From Streptomyces sp. NBC_00878 (GTDB taxonomy: Bacteria > Actinomycetota > Actinomycetes > Streptomycetales > Streptomycetaceae), in the NCBI RefSeq assembly GCF_026341515.1, contig NZ_JAPEOK010000001.1:1178001-1242000 (forward strand): a DNA stretch of 64,000 nucleotides. Direction: 5' to 3'. Position 1 is the stretch's first letter, and every line of letters starts with the position of its first letter. The notes under the pieces were generated by a model, which saw nothing but the letters and a program-made list of their open reading frames with translations, did no database searches and was not told the origin of the DNA. Shown one piece after another: positions 26,396 to 35,843 of the stretch. Position numbers and translations under genes: made by a program.

Positions 26396-29300
26396 TCACT
26401 CGTATGCCGTCACCTGAGCCAGTGCCGCGTCTCGGACGTCGGGGTGCGGGTGGCAGCGCAGGGCCCTTAGCTGGGCGCGCCATGGCGGCGCCCAGCCCGT
26501 GCGGGTGCCGAGCGTGGCCGTGAGTGCCGTGGCGAGCAGGCCCTCGCTGTGGCCACCGTGAGCAGTGAACCGCCCGGCGGCGCCGAGCAGGATCCCGGCG
26601 TCGCCCTCCTGCGTCCGGCGGAGCCGGTCGGCCAGTTCCGTGGCGGTGCGCGCGGCGAGTGCCGGTCGCCCTTCCGTCAGCGCGGCCAGCCGGTCCAGGG
26701 CCGTGTCCACCCGGTCCGCCGCCGCGTCCAGGTCGAGATGAAACGCCGCGATCGAGGCGGCCTGCGGTACGAACCCGTCGTACCGCGCGAGCAGTTCACC
26801 GGCCCCGAGGGCCGCTTCCCGGATGGGCCCGGCGGCCGTGCCGGCCTGCTGGGCGAGCCGGGTGACGAGGTGGTCGACCCGTCGGCGGGCGGGGCGGTCG
26901 CGGCGCGGTTCGGCGTCGAGGAGGGCGAGCGCGGCGTCGACTGCGACGGCCCCGGCGACTGCGTTGGCGCTGGCATTGGCATTGGCATTGGCATTGGCAT
27001 TGGCCCGACCGTCCGGCCTGTCTCCCGCACCCCGGTGCACATCACCCGCGCCCCCGGGCTCCGCGGCCGTCCCGGCCTCGGCTTCCATCCCGACCTCGGC
27101 CTCGGCCGCCGTCTCTGCCTCTGCCGCCGTCTCTACCTCTGCCTCGGCCTCTGCCTCTGCCTCTGCCAGTACGCGCAGAGCCTCCCGCAGCCCTCTCGCG
27201 CCTCCCGGCGATCCCGCCGCCGCGACCACCAGGCCTTCCGCCGCCGCCCGCCAGCTCGTGCGGTTCGACAGGTCCGCCGTGGCGGAGGCCAGGACGTTGG
27301 GGGCGTCCGGGGACCAGTGCGCCCAGTGGGACAGGGCGCCGAAGGCGAGGATCGCCGTCGCGGGGTCGTCGGTCGCGCACACGTCACGGACGAGCCGGGC
27401 ATACCGCGCGCGGTGCCGTTCCGGCAGGTCGAGGGGCGCGACGCGGAGCACAGCCGCGCGGAGCACGGGTTCGGAGCCCGCGGCGTCGTGCAGGAGTTCC
27501 CAGACGCTCTCCTCGGCGAGCAGCGTGCCCGCGAAGGCTACGCACGCGGCCCGGACGTCGAGGTGGGCGCCGGGCCGCCCGTACGCCTCGGCTAGCAGCC
27601 CTGCGGCCACCGGCACGGGGAGCCGGGCCGCGGCGAGACGTGCGGCCTCCTTTCGGCCGGTCACCTTGGTGTCCGGGGCGAGCAGTACCTCGCGCAGCTG
27701 TCCCGCCAGCCGCGACGGCGCCACGTGCCGGGATGCCCGCGTGGCCGCGTACACGGCGACGCGGGCGCGGTCGTCCCCGGCATGCGCGAGCAGTTCGGGC
27801 AGTGCGTCGCCCGGCCGTTCGGTGTGGGCGAGCGCGCCGAGTGCGGCCTCCGCGAGCACGACGTCCGACGAGCCGGTCCAGTCGCGTACGAGTCCGGCGC
27901 CGCGGCCCGGCACACGGGCGCTCTGCCCGATGGCGGCCACCCTCGCGTACGACGGCAGCCCGGTGTCGGCGGCCTGATCGGCCAACTGGCGTGCCACGGC
28001 GTCCTGTTGGCGGGGCAGCCAGCGTCGTACGTCGTGGCTCACAGGCACGGTCCACGGGCTGCCCTTGGTGAGGAAACGACCGTACGGCGGGGTGTCCGCC
28101 AGGAGCACGTCGAGGAGGTCGGTACGGCGTCGGGTCACAACGGCCAGGACCGGCTCAAGAGTTCCCGCCGAGTGGTCGAGCGCGAGGATGCGCGCAGCCC
28201 GTTCGTCGCGGGTGGCAGGCGGCTCCAGCCACAGCTCGACGGCGTTGCGCACGGTCGCGTTGTCGCCGAACCTGACGGCCTGCCCCAGGAGTTCCTGCAA
28301 CTCGGGCATGCCGGCGGCGCGGCGTCCGACGGCCCGGGCGAGCGAGAAGGCGAGACTGTAGTCGGCCTTCTCCGCCCCCGCCTCGATCCACGGGCGCAGC
28401 GCCTCGTACACCTGGTGCTCCTGGCCGCGCCGCAACGTCGCGTCGAGTCGGCCGAGGTCGGCGCCTGAGGTGTTCCCGGTGATCCGGACGAGGGTACGCA
28501 GTGCCCAGTTCACCAACTCCCTTGATCCTCCCCCGAATTCCGTCCGGCCCGGCCCCCTTCCCGGTTCGCCCGCCACGTGCTCTCGCAGTACGGACACGGC
28601 GAGTTCGCTGAGGTTGCCCCGGGTCTGGTGGGAGGAGTCCCGGGCTTCGACGGCGTCGGCGGCGATCCGGTCGAGGTGCGGCTCGGCGTCCTCGGTGAAC
28701 AGGGCGGGCGGGATGCTGGACAGCGCGTACAGGGCCGACATCCGCACCGGCTCCTGCTCGTTGCGCAGCCGGGCCGACTCCTCCAGTACGGCGGTGACGG
28801 CCGCGGAGTCACCGGAGCGGGCGGCGTTGCGGATCAGCAACGGCCAGGCCAGGGCCCGGTCTTCGGCGGCGGGGCGGCGCGTCGCCTCGACGAGCCGTTC
28901 ACGTATCTCGGCGACGGGCAGGAAGGATTCGGCGAGCAGTACGGTGTCCCACGCCTCACCGCGCTCTCGCGCCGCGGCGGCCATCCGTCGGGCCTCCTCG
29001 GCGACGCAACTGCGCGGCAGTGCCTCAAGGATGACCGCGTCCACGGTGGCACCGCCCGTGCCCCGGCCCGCTGTCGACGCCGTGTAGAAGGCGTGCCGAC
29101 GAGCGGGCGGCAGCGCCTGGATGACGTGGGCGAGCCCACCCGGCGCGGCCAGCCTCCTTCCGTACAGGGCGAGTTCGTCCGACTCGGATCGCGCCAGTAC
29201 GCGCAGCAGCGGGCGACTGCCTACGGCGACGAAGGGCGGAAGGCGGCCGGAGAGCAGCAGCCGGAGCACGCGTTCTGGTGCGACGGCGGCGAACGCGCCC

Positions 29301-30010
29301 ACCCGGTCGAGGAGTTGAGGCGGCAGCCGGTCGGGGCCGAAACGCTCGACCAGCTCCAGCGCACGCAGTGGTTCGGCGGCCACGGTGACCGCGACGGCCC
29401 GCGTGTACCGCTGCCACCAGGCATCGCGCAGTGACTCCGGCAGAGCGGCCAACTCCCGCTCCACCACGTCGAGCAGGGCTCCGGGGTGCCGCGTGCCGAG
29501 GGACTTCCAGCCCCGTACGGCGTGCAGCAGCGAGGGCAGCAGCCGGGCGACCGTCTCCGGGGAGCACCCGGGCAGCAGCCGTGCCGCCTCCGCGTCGCCC
29601 CATTCCGCCCGCAGCCCGTCGACGAGCCGGTCCGCCAGCGCGGTACGCCGGCCCGCGACGACGGCGCGCAGCAGTTGTCGGCGTATCGCCTCGGGTGCGT
29701 CGGTGAGCGCCGACTCGTAGGCGGAGTCCGGCACTTGGAGACTGGCGGCGGCGCGCAGCGCGTGGCCGCGTACGAAGGAGTCCGGATCGGCGATACGCGC
29801 CGCGATCCACTCGGTGTCCCGGGCGACGGACGCCGCGACGACGGCGAGCCCCCGCTCGTAGGCGCCGCGCGTTTCGAGCTCGTCCAGGAGCGGACGCGTC
29901 TCATCCAATTCCCGTGTGCGAGCGGCGAGTTCGCGCATGCGCAATGGGTACGGGAGTGGATCGAGGGCGTTCAGCAGGCTCTCGGCCTGATGCCGCGGGG
30001 TGTGGACCAT
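26396..30010 (-). CDS. Very large HEAT/alpha-solenoid repeat protein
   Basis: 1204 residues, almost entirely alpha-helical, without catalytic motifs, signal or membrane segments. Paired helices of about 35-40 residues repeat throughout, for example DSFVRGHALRAAASLQVPDSAYESAL, and RVAVYAATRASRHVAPSRLAGQLREVL. The C-terminus HPHPDVRDAALAQVTAYE is a clear HEAT unit. Such solenoids are binding scaffolds. Near residues 940-1020 two low-complexity runs, rich in EA and NA dipeptides, interrupt the helices; the second comes from a hexanucleotide tandem repeat. ATG 30010 starts MVHTPRHQAESLLNAL; a longer open frame lacks homology. Divergent from the interrupted glycosidase. Function unknown. Confidence 0.75.
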   Translation of the reverse strand: MVHTPRHQAESLLNALDPLPYPLRMRELAARTRELDETRPLLDELETRGAYERGLAVVAASVARDTEWIAARIADPDSFVRGHALRAAASLQVPDSAYESALTDAPEAIRRQLLRAVVAGRRTALADRLVDGLRAEWGDAEAARLLPGCSPETVARLLPSLLHAVRGWKSLGTRHPGALLDVVERELAALPESLRDAWWQRYTRAVAVTVAAEPLRALELVERFGPDRLPPQLLDRVGAFAAVAPERVLRLLLSGRLPPFVAVGSRPLLRVLARSESDELALYGRRLAAPGGLAHVIQALPPARRHAFYTASTAGRGTGGATVDAVILEALPRSCVAEEARRMAAAARERGEAWDTVLLAESFLPVAEIRERLVEATRRPAAEDRALAWPLLIRNAARSGDSAAVTAVLEESARLRNEQEPVRMSALYALSSIPPALFTEDAEPHLDRIAADAVEARDSSHQTRGNLSELAVSVLREHVAGEPGRGPGRTEFGGGSRELVNWALRTLVRITGNTSGADLGRLDATLRRGQEHQVYEALRPWIEAGAEKADYSLAFSLARAVGRRAAGMPELQELLGQAVRFGDNATVRNAVELWLEPPATRDERAARILALDHSAGTLEPVLAVVTRRRTDLLDVLLADTPPYGRFLTKGSPWTVPVSHDVRRWLPRQQDAVARQLADQAADTGLPSYARVAAIGQSARVPGRGAGLVRDWTGSSDVVLAEAALGALAHTERPGDALPELLAHAGDDRARVAVYAATRASRHVAPSRLAGQLREVLLAPDTKVTGRKEAARLAAARLPVPVAAGLLAEAYGRPGAHLDVRAACVAFAGTLLAEESVWELLHDAAGSEPVLRAAVLRVAPLDLPERHRARYARLVRDVCATDDPATAILAFGALSHWAHWSPDAPNVLASATADLSNRTSWRAAAEGLVVAAAGSPGGARGLREALRVLAEAEAEAEAEVETAAEAETAAEAEVGMEAEAGTAAEPGGAGDVHRGAGDRPDGRANANANANANASANAVAGAVAVDAALALLDAEPRRDRPARRRVDHLVTRLAQQAGTAAGPIREAALGAGELLARYDGFVPQAASIAAFHLDLDAAADRVDTALDRLAALTEGRPALAARTATELADRLRRTQEGDAGILLGAAGRFTAHGGHSEGLLATALTATLGTRTGWAPPWRAQLRALRCHPHPDVRDAALAQVTAYE
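26972..27001. repeat. In-frame hexanucleotide microsatellite
   Basis: Five perfect tandem copies of GGCATT, read on the minus strand as alternating Asn-Ala in the HEAT protein. Copy-number change would alter length by two residues without shifting the frame. Confidence 0.8.
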
Positions 30011-30167
30011 GGGGTGGATTGTGCCCGCCGGGGACCGTGGTGCGCGCCGGATTACCGATGCGGCCCACGGCGAAGCCGAAAGCCGCCCACCGCGCCCGCG
30101 ACTGTCAGCCGTACGCATTTACGGGTCGGCCCAGCGGTGCAACGGTGCCCGGAGGGGGTGACACACC

Positions 30168-32673
30168 ATGGCACAGACCCATGAGTGGATGTTCTACGAG
30201 GTCATGTGGCGCGGCTGGGCGGGCAGGGGACAGGTCCCGTATCCCGTGCCCTGGTGGGCGCAGCAGGCCTTCCGGCGCTGGAGCGACGACTTCGACACCG
30301 GGACGTACGAGTCCAAGGAGGCGGCCTTCGCCTCCAACGCCCTGTACCGCTACTGGCACATGGTCGGCGTCAAGGACCACCGGCAGGAGTCGCTGATCGG
30401 GCAGGCCGGTGAGATCGAGCCGGTCTACGACAAGTACTGCCTGTCGTTCTTCCTGCACGATCCGGCGACGGGCACGCTGCGGCTGCCCCAGCTCCCGGAC
30501 GGCGGAAGCGTCGAACAGCGCATGGAGGCACCGCACTTACCGGTCGTCCTCACGACGTTCCGTACGCCGGAGGGTGTCGAGTTCGTGCAGCGCACCTTCG
30601 CCGCGCCCGTCGGCGCGCGGCAGCGGGACCTGGTCGTCTCGCGAGTGACGGTGGGCAGTCCGACCGGGCAGCCGCGCGAGGGACTGCTGTGTGCGGCGGT
30701 CATGCCCGCCGGGCGAGCGAAGCGATTGGGGGTCCCCCCGGACGGAGTCTGGGGGAGGGTTCCAGCGGCACGACCGCAACGGCCGTCAGATCACCGACCG
30801 ACGGCTGACCTATCTGCGTCATCTGCCGGACGAACAGCGCGTGGAGACCAACTCGGGGTGGGGGCCGGTCTTCGACACCCCGCCCGAGCAGTACGGCGTG
30901 TACGGCAATCCGGACTCCTCCTTCGACCCGGACTCGTATCTGGCGCACAGCGCGTTCCACGACCTGGTGACGGGCGGGAAGCTGAACGGCGCCCTGGAGG
31001 CGCGGGACCAGGTGGCCGGGCTGTGCAGTGCCGTGTTCGCCTGGCCGTTCCGGGTCGTCGGGGACGAGGTCTTCGAACTCGACGTACGACTGCCGGTCGA
31101 TCTGTACGCCGCGGCCGACGATCTGGCGGAGCTGAAGGGGACTCCGGCGACGGAACTGGAGTCCGCCAACCGGGACTTCTGGGCGGCGAAACTGCTGGGT
31201 CAGGGACTCCAGCCCCAACTACCGAGTCCGGTAGGACATCTGACGGACCTATTCCGGCAGGCGAGGTCGCAGCTGCTGATCCTCTCCGATCACGGCGAGA
31301 TCCATCCGGGCCCGACCGTCTACGACTCGTTCTGGATCCGCGACTCGTCGGTGGAGGCCACCGCCTGCTCGCTGGTCGGCGATGCGGCCCTGGCCGAGCA
31401 CCAGTTGGGCACGCACTACCCGCTGCGGTTCAACCGCGGCACCGGCCGCGTCGGCCCCGCCGAGTACGGCTTCTACGGCGGCCCGCACGAGAAGGACGAC
31501 CGCGAGTGGGACAGCAACGGCCAGGCGCTGTGGGCCATCGGCCGTTTCGACCGTACGACCGGCCGACAGGCGGCGTTCGGGGCGAAGTTGTACGTCCCGT
31601 ACGTGCGTGACGCGGCCCGCTGGCTGCGCGACAACCGTGACGGGTACGGGCTGTTGCACAGCGGCTGGAGCGCCGAGCACCTCGGTGAACGCGACAAGCC
31701 GCACTACTGGGACGACCTCTGGGGCCTCGCCGGGCTGTACGAGGCGGCGCGTCTCGCGGAACGGATCGACGCACCCGAGGTGCCCGAACTGTGGGCCGCC
31801 TTCGACGACTTGAAGCGCGCCACCGGCGACTCGATCCGCTGGGTGCTGGCCGAGCAGCGCGCCCGCGGCGCCTGGGAGACGTACATCCCGACCGGCCCCG
31901 CCGACGTCGGACGGCTGGACTCCACGATGATCGGCACGGCCGCCTACTTCCACCCGCTGCGCCTGCACATGGGCAGCAAGCTGGGCGACGAGGTCGACCG
32001 GGCCGCCCGCTCCACGCTGGACACGATGTACGCGCACTTCGTCACCGGCGGCTATCGCCACGAGGCGGCCTGGAACGCGTACGGGCCCTATCTGACCCTC
32101 CAGTTGGCGCGCGCGTACCTGCTCGCGGGTGATCCCGCGCGGATGGACGCGCTGCTCGGCTGGACGGTCGGCGCGGGCTTCCCGCGAACGGCGGACCGGG
32201 CTGCGGCACTGGGCGCCTGGAACGAGCAGCACGCGTTCCCGGTCGCCTCGGACTTCGCCGAAGTCCCGTACCGGCCTTGGTACATGGGGGACATCCCGCA
32301 CGGCTGGGCGGCGGCCGAGTACCTTCTGCTGATCCGCGACATCCTCTTCTTCGAGGCGGACGAGGACCGCGATCCGCACCTGTACATCGCGCCGGGCATA
32401 CGTCCGCACTGGGTACCGGAGGGCGAACAGGTCGGTGTGGAAGGGGCGCCCACGCTCTTCGGGGAACCGTTCGGGTACCGGCTCACGCACGATCCGGCCG
32501 GGCGGACGGTGACCGTCGACATCACCGAGGCGCCGGACGGAGTGCGGTTCGTTCATCCGTGCCGGTTCGGCCGGGTGCGGGCGGTGTCCGCCGACGGGCG
32601 GGACCTGGAGGTGACGGGCCAGGACGTGCGGGTACCGGCCGGGACGGAACGGTTCACGGTGAGGTACGAGTGA
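30168..32673 (+). pseudogene. Six-hairpin glycoside hydrolase-like gene, frameshifted by a small inserted element
   Basis: Two overlapping frames give one protein. The first (30168 to about 30705, MAQTHEWMFYEVMWRGWAG to EGLLCAAVMP) and the second (from about 30758, FQRHDRNGRQITDRRL to the stop at 32673) are continuous homologous sequence separated by a 55-bp GC-rich element that shifts the frame by one. Together they would make about 830 residues with an N-terminal sandwich and an (alpha/alpha)6 toroid (YDSFWIRDSSVEATACSL, WDSNGQALWAIGRF, HYWDDLWGLAGLYEAA), resembling GH63/GH15-like enzymes. Codon 124 is TTA (30537-30539), so expression would have needed the bldA tRNA. Substrate unknown. If the element carries a sequencing error in its G-run the gene could be intact. 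Confidence 0.75.
30703..30757. repeat. Short GC-rich element (family C, copy 2)
   Basis: GGGCGAGCGAAGCGAT is followed by TGGGGGTCCCCCC and CTGGGGGAGGG. The last two boxes are identical to those of the element at 3579-3624, and GAGCGAAGC occurs in both. It splits the glycosidase reading frame. Confidence 0.7.
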
Positions 32674-32685
32674 CGGGCGCAGCCG

Positions 32686-33036
32686 TCAGCACTGCTGCTG
32701 GTCCGGGCCCGGGTCCGTGTCCAGGTCGTGGCTCTGGTCCTGGCCCTGGTCCTGATCGGGGTCCTGATCCTGGTCCTGTGTGCGTCGGAGGCTGAGCCGC
32801 TCCTTCTCGGAGAGGCCGCCCCAGACGCCGAAGCGTTCGTCGTGGTCGAGGGCGTATTCGAGGCACGCGGAGCGCATCTCGCACAGCTCGCAGATGCGCT
32901 TCGCCTCACGCACCGAGCTGCCCGGCTCAGGAAAGAAGAACTCGGAGCCGGTCTCGGCGCACAGTGCCTGTTCCTGCCAGGAGAAATCGGGCGTGTCGAG
33001 GGTGTCGTTGTGCATGCTCAGGATGATGCCGCGCAT
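32686..33036 (-). CDS. WhiB-family iron-sulfur regulator (WblJ-like)
   Basis: 116 residues from ATG 33036; ATG 33015 and GTG 33081 are alternatives, and none has a good Shine-Dalgarno. The WhiB core is complete: one cysteine in EQALCAETGSEFFFPEPG, then CELCEMRSACLEY (CxxC...C), giving the four ligands of a 4Fe-4S cluster. The turn FGVWGGLSEKERLSLRR follows. WhiB proteins bind the sigma-70 domain 4 of RNA polymerase and sense redox or nitric oxide. The last 30 residues are an unusual acidic Asp-Gln repeat ending QQQC, encoded by tandem GGTCCTG-like units (32697-32780). Its place next to the laccase region suggests wblJ of S. coelicolor, from memory only. Confidence 0.85.
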   Translation of the reverse strand: MRGIILSMHNDTLDTPDFSWQEQALCAETGSEFFFPEPGSSVREAKRICELCEMRSACLEYALDHDERFGVWGGLSEKERLSLRRTQDQDQDPDQDQGQDQSHDLDTDPGPDQQQC

Positions 33037-33140
33037 CGAAAAACGTTCGATCAACGCCGGATCAATGACGGTACCCGGCACCTAGTTGAGGAACTCCCCG
33101 CACCCCATGATGAGGCCCGGAGGCAACGGGCCGCACGGCG

Positions 33141-33198
33141 GCGCGCCCCAAAGGGGCGCGGGGCTGTCACATGTGCGGCTCCGCCACGTGGGCGCGCC
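33141..33198. repeat. Dispersed intergenic repeat, family B (inverted copy 3)
   Basis: Lies in the 343-bp space between the WhiB and VOC genes. GCGCCCCAAAGGGGCGC forms its own hairpin and is followed by GGGGCTGTCACATGTGCGG and CTCCGCCACGTGGGCGCG, the reverse complement of the copy at 26312-26370. The rest of the space (33199-33379) shows no gene. Confidence 0.65.
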
Positions 33199-33379
33199 AA
33201 GCCCCCACAACCCCGCACGCAACCACGACCGCGAGCCAACACCTCACGCAGGGCCCCGCCTGGCTACTCAGAGTAACCATCAGCCCGCCAAGCCCAGCGG
33301 CAGCGCTCCGGCAGCGATTGTCAGTGGTCGGTGCAAGACTCGGCGGTACAGGCAACGGGACCCCTCAAAGGAGGGCAAC

Positions 33380-34171
33380 ATGCTCACCACCCGCTTCGCC
33401 ACCGGCGCCCCGAACTGGGTCGATCTGGGCACCAGCGACATCGACGGCGCGACATCCTTCTACAACAGTCTCTTCGGCTGGGACTTCCAGTCGGCAGGCT
33501 CCGAGTCCGGCGGCTACGGCTTCTTCCAACTGGCCGGGAAGACCGCCGCGGGCGGCATGCAGACCACACCTGAGCAGGGCCCACCGTCCTGGAACGTGTT
33601 CTTCCAGAGCCCGGACGCCGACGCCACCGCCAAGGCCGTCGAGCAGGCCGGCGGCAGCGTGCTCATGGCTCCCGACGACGTCATGGACAAGGGCCGCCTG
33701 GCCGTCTTCAGCGACAGGGCCGGCGTCAGCTTCGGCGTCTGGCAGCCACGCCAGCTGCGCGGCATCGATATCGCGGGCGACCCGGGCTCCCTGTGCTGGG
33801 TCGAGCTGTACACACCGGACATCGCCGCGGCGGCCGCGTTCTACAACTCCGTAATGGGCATGGAGACCTCGGCCGTGCCGTTCCCCGGCGGCACGTACAC
33901 CTGCGTCAATCCCGCGGAGGGCGGCGAGGACTCCATGTTCGGCGGTCTCGTCCCGCTGGCCGACGACCCGACGGAGCAGGCGGCGGGGGCCTACTGGCTG
34001 CCGTACTTCGAAGTCGCGGACACGGATGCGGTGGCCGCCAAGGCCGAGGAGCTGGGCGGCACGGTCCGGATGCCCGCCACGTCCATGGAGGGCGTCGGCC
34101 GGATGGCCAAGCTCGCCGACCCGTACGGGGCGCGCTTCGCGGTGATCAAGAGCGATCCGCCGCAGAGCTGA
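33380..34171 (+). CDS. Two-domain VOC (glyoxalase/bleomycin-resistance fold) protein
   Basis: 263 residues made of two VOC modules: residues about 8-125 (NWVDLGTSDIDGATSFYNSLFGW ... FSDRAGVSFGVWQP) and 135-258 (CWVELYTPDIAAAAAFYNSVMGM ... LADPYGARFAVIK). Resembles the CFP-30/hydroxylase-annotated actinobacterial group. Metal ligands of true glyoxalase I are not obvious, so the reaction is unknown. ATG 33380 has AAGGAGGG 5 bases upstream, a strong site suggesting high expression. Confidence 0.8.
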   Translation: MLTTRFATGAPNWVDLGTSDIDGATSFYNSLFGWDFQSAGSESGGYGFFQLAGKTAAGGMQTTPEQGPPSWNVFFQSPDADATAKAVEQAGGSVLMAPDDVMDKGRLAVFSDRAGVSFGVWQPRQLRGIDIAGDPGSLCWVELYTPDIAAAAAFYNSVMGMETSAVPFPGGTYTCVNPAEGGEDSMFGGLVPLADDPTEQAAGAYWLPYFEVADTDAVAAKAEELGGTVRMPATSMEGVGRMAKLADPYGARFAVIKSDPPQS

Positions 34172-34250
34172 CCACGGGACAGTTCTCACAACAGGGCGGA
34201 GCTGGCCACAGGACACGGCCGGCAACAGGGCACGGCTGACAACAGGTCGG

Positions 34251-34289
34251 ACGGAGGCCGGGTCTCCTTGATCGGGACCCGGCCTCCGT
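34251..34289 (+). terminator. Strong hairpin after the VOC gene
   Basis: ACGGAGGCCGGGTC (34251-34264) pairs perfectly with GACCCGGCCTCCGT (34276-34289) around an 11-base loop. It is preceded by imperfect 17-bp tandem units containing CAACAGG (about 34185-34250). Confidence 0.8.
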
Positions 34290-34319
34290 GTCGTCAAGTC
34301 CTGAACTCGGGCAAAATTC

Positions 34320-34331
34320 GAGAGCGCTCTC
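34320..34331. promoter_or_regulatory. LacI-type operator upstream of the beta-1,3-glucanase gene
   Basis: GAGAGCGCTCTC is a perfect 12-bp palindrome with the central CG of LacI-family sites, 114 bp before the GH64 start. A near copy, GAGAGCGCTCCC, lies before the lacI-type gene (36950-36961). TTGACG at 34342 may be the -35 box it controls. Confidence 0.65.
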
Positions 34332-34445
34332 AGCCATAACCCTTGACGCCTCAACTCCCCCTGGGAACAGTGGAGCACCGCAGGAGATCGATCCCCCCAC
34401 CGATCACTCCATCTCCTGCCACCCCCCACATCCCAGGAGACTTTC

Positions 34446-35672
34446 GTGATCTCACGCCGAGCGTTCCTTTCCAGCGCCGCGGCCGTCGGCGCCACCGCAA
34501 GCTACCCCGTCTGGGGAAGCGCTCTCAGCCCCACCGCGGAGGCCGCCCCCGCCACCTGCGAACTCGCCCTCAAGAACGCCTCGTTGCCGGGCACGGTCCG
34601 CGCGTACGTCACCGGGCACGAGCAGTCGACGCGCAGCTGGGTGCTGCTGCGGGCCGACGGCAGTATCTACCGGCCCACCTCGCCCTCGGCGCCGCAGACC
34701 CCGTTGCCCGTCGACTGTGCCATCCCGCTCGGCGCCGCCGGCTCGGCCCCGAAGGTCCTGACGCTGCCGCAGATGTTCGGTGCCCGCGTCTACTTCGTCC
34801 GTGACAGCACGCTCGACTTCTACCTCAACCCGGGCCCCGAGCTGGTCGAGCCCGCGTTCGGCACACCCGCCGACGCGAACTACGGCAAGACATGGTCGTT
34901 CTGCGAGTTCACGTTCAACAGCGACCAGCTGTACGCCAACATCAGCTACGTCGACCTGGTCACCGCCCTCCCGATCGGTCTGACCCTGGAGGGCGACGCC
35001 ACGCACACGGTCGCGCCCTTGCCGAACGGCGCGGTCGACAGGATCGCCGCGGACCTCACGGCGCAGGCGGCCAGGGACGGCCAGCCCTGGGACAAGCTGG
35101 TGGTCCGGGGCAGCGGCGGCTCCGTGCTGCGCGTGATCTCCCCCCAGAGCCTGATGGCGCCGTACTTCGACCGGCCCGCCGAGATGCCGTTCCGCGACCT
35201 CTGGAACAGCTATATCGACGAGGTCTGGGCGAAGTACCGCTCGACCGACCTGAAGATCGACCTCCAGGGCGGCCGGGGCACGCTCACCGGCCGGGTCAGC
35301 GGTGACACGCTCACCTTCGCGGGCGGCCACACCTTCGCCAAGCCCACGTCGAAGGACATCTTCACCTGCAACCACGGCCCGTTCACCAACAACCCGGGCG
35401 ACTCGGACGACAAGAAGGCCCTCCTCGCCCGTCTCGCCGCCGGCTTCAACCGCTCGATCATGCTCAGCCACCCGACCCAGCCCAACGGGACGACCACCGG
35501 CGACTACTACCAGGGCTCGGTCACCAACCACTGGTCGCGCATCGTGCACGCCAACTCGCCCATCGGCTACGCCTTCCCGTACGACGACGTACGCCCGGAC
35601 GGCCAGCCCGACGTGTCGGGCGCGGCCCACGACGGCAACCCGCGCCGCTTCACGGTGACGGTAGGGGCGTAA
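34446..35672 (+). CDS. Secreted GH64 beta-1,3-glucanase
   Basis: 408 residues, exported by Tat (SRRAFLSSAAAVGATAS, cleavage near AEA-AP). The mature protein matches glycoside hydrolase family 64, which releases laminaripentaose from beta-1,3-glucans such as fungal walls: GARVYFVRDSTLDFYLNPGP, then EPAFGTPADANYGKTWSFCEFTFN with the likely catalytic Glu/Asp region, YANISYVDLVTALPIGL, and NHWSRIVHANSPIGYAFPYDDV. GTG 34446 has AGGAG 6 bases upstream. Likely repressed by the convergent LacI regulator and induced by glucan oligosaccharides. Confidence 0.88.
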   Translation: MISRRAFLSSAAAVGATASYPVWGSALSPTAEAAPATCELALKNASLPGTVRAYVTGHEQSTRSWVLLRADGSIYRPTSPSAPQTPLPVDCAIPLGAAGSAPKVLTLPQMFGARVYFVRDSTLDFYLNPGPELVEPAFGTPADANYGKTWSFCEFTFNSDQLYANISYVDLVTALPIGLTLEGDATHTVAPLPNGAVDRIAADLTAQAARDGQPWDKLVVRGSGGSVLRVISPQSLMAPYFDRPAEMPFRDLWNSYIDEVWAKYRSTDLKIDLQGGRGTLTGRVSGDTLTFAGGHTFAKPTSKDIFTCNHGPFTNNPGDSDDKKALLARLAAGFNRSIMLSHPTQPNGTTTGDYYQGSVTNHWSRIVHANSPIGYAFPYDDVRPDGQPDVSGAAHDGNPRRFTVTVGA

Positions 35673-35722
35673 GCGCTCCGCTGGAGTGCGGTAATTCGTC
35701 TGCGGGTGCGTTGTGGCTGGTG

Positions 35723-35795
35723 GCGCAGTTCCCCGCGCCCCTGAAAGACGGGCTGCGCCCTGTCTTTCATCTCTTGGGGGCGCGGGGAACTGCGC
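35723..35795. terminator. Long hairpin built from two inverted family A repeats
   Basis: GCGCAGTTCCCCGCGCCCC (35723-35741) is a perfect complement of GGGGCGCGGGGAACTGCGC (35777-35795), and the interior continues with TGAAAGAC against GTCTTTCA. Lies between the convergent GH64 and LacI genes; a bidirectional terminator. Confidence 0.8.
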
Positions 35796-35843
35796 GGGCA
35801 ACCCCCACCGGCCCGCACCCAAGAACACAACCCCCGCGGAGCG

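Noticed and set aside
30691..32673. Independent 660-residue glycosidase starting at 30691
   Set aside because: Its first 22 codons come from the inserted element, and the real N-terminal half lies upstream in the other frame, so it is half of a split gene.
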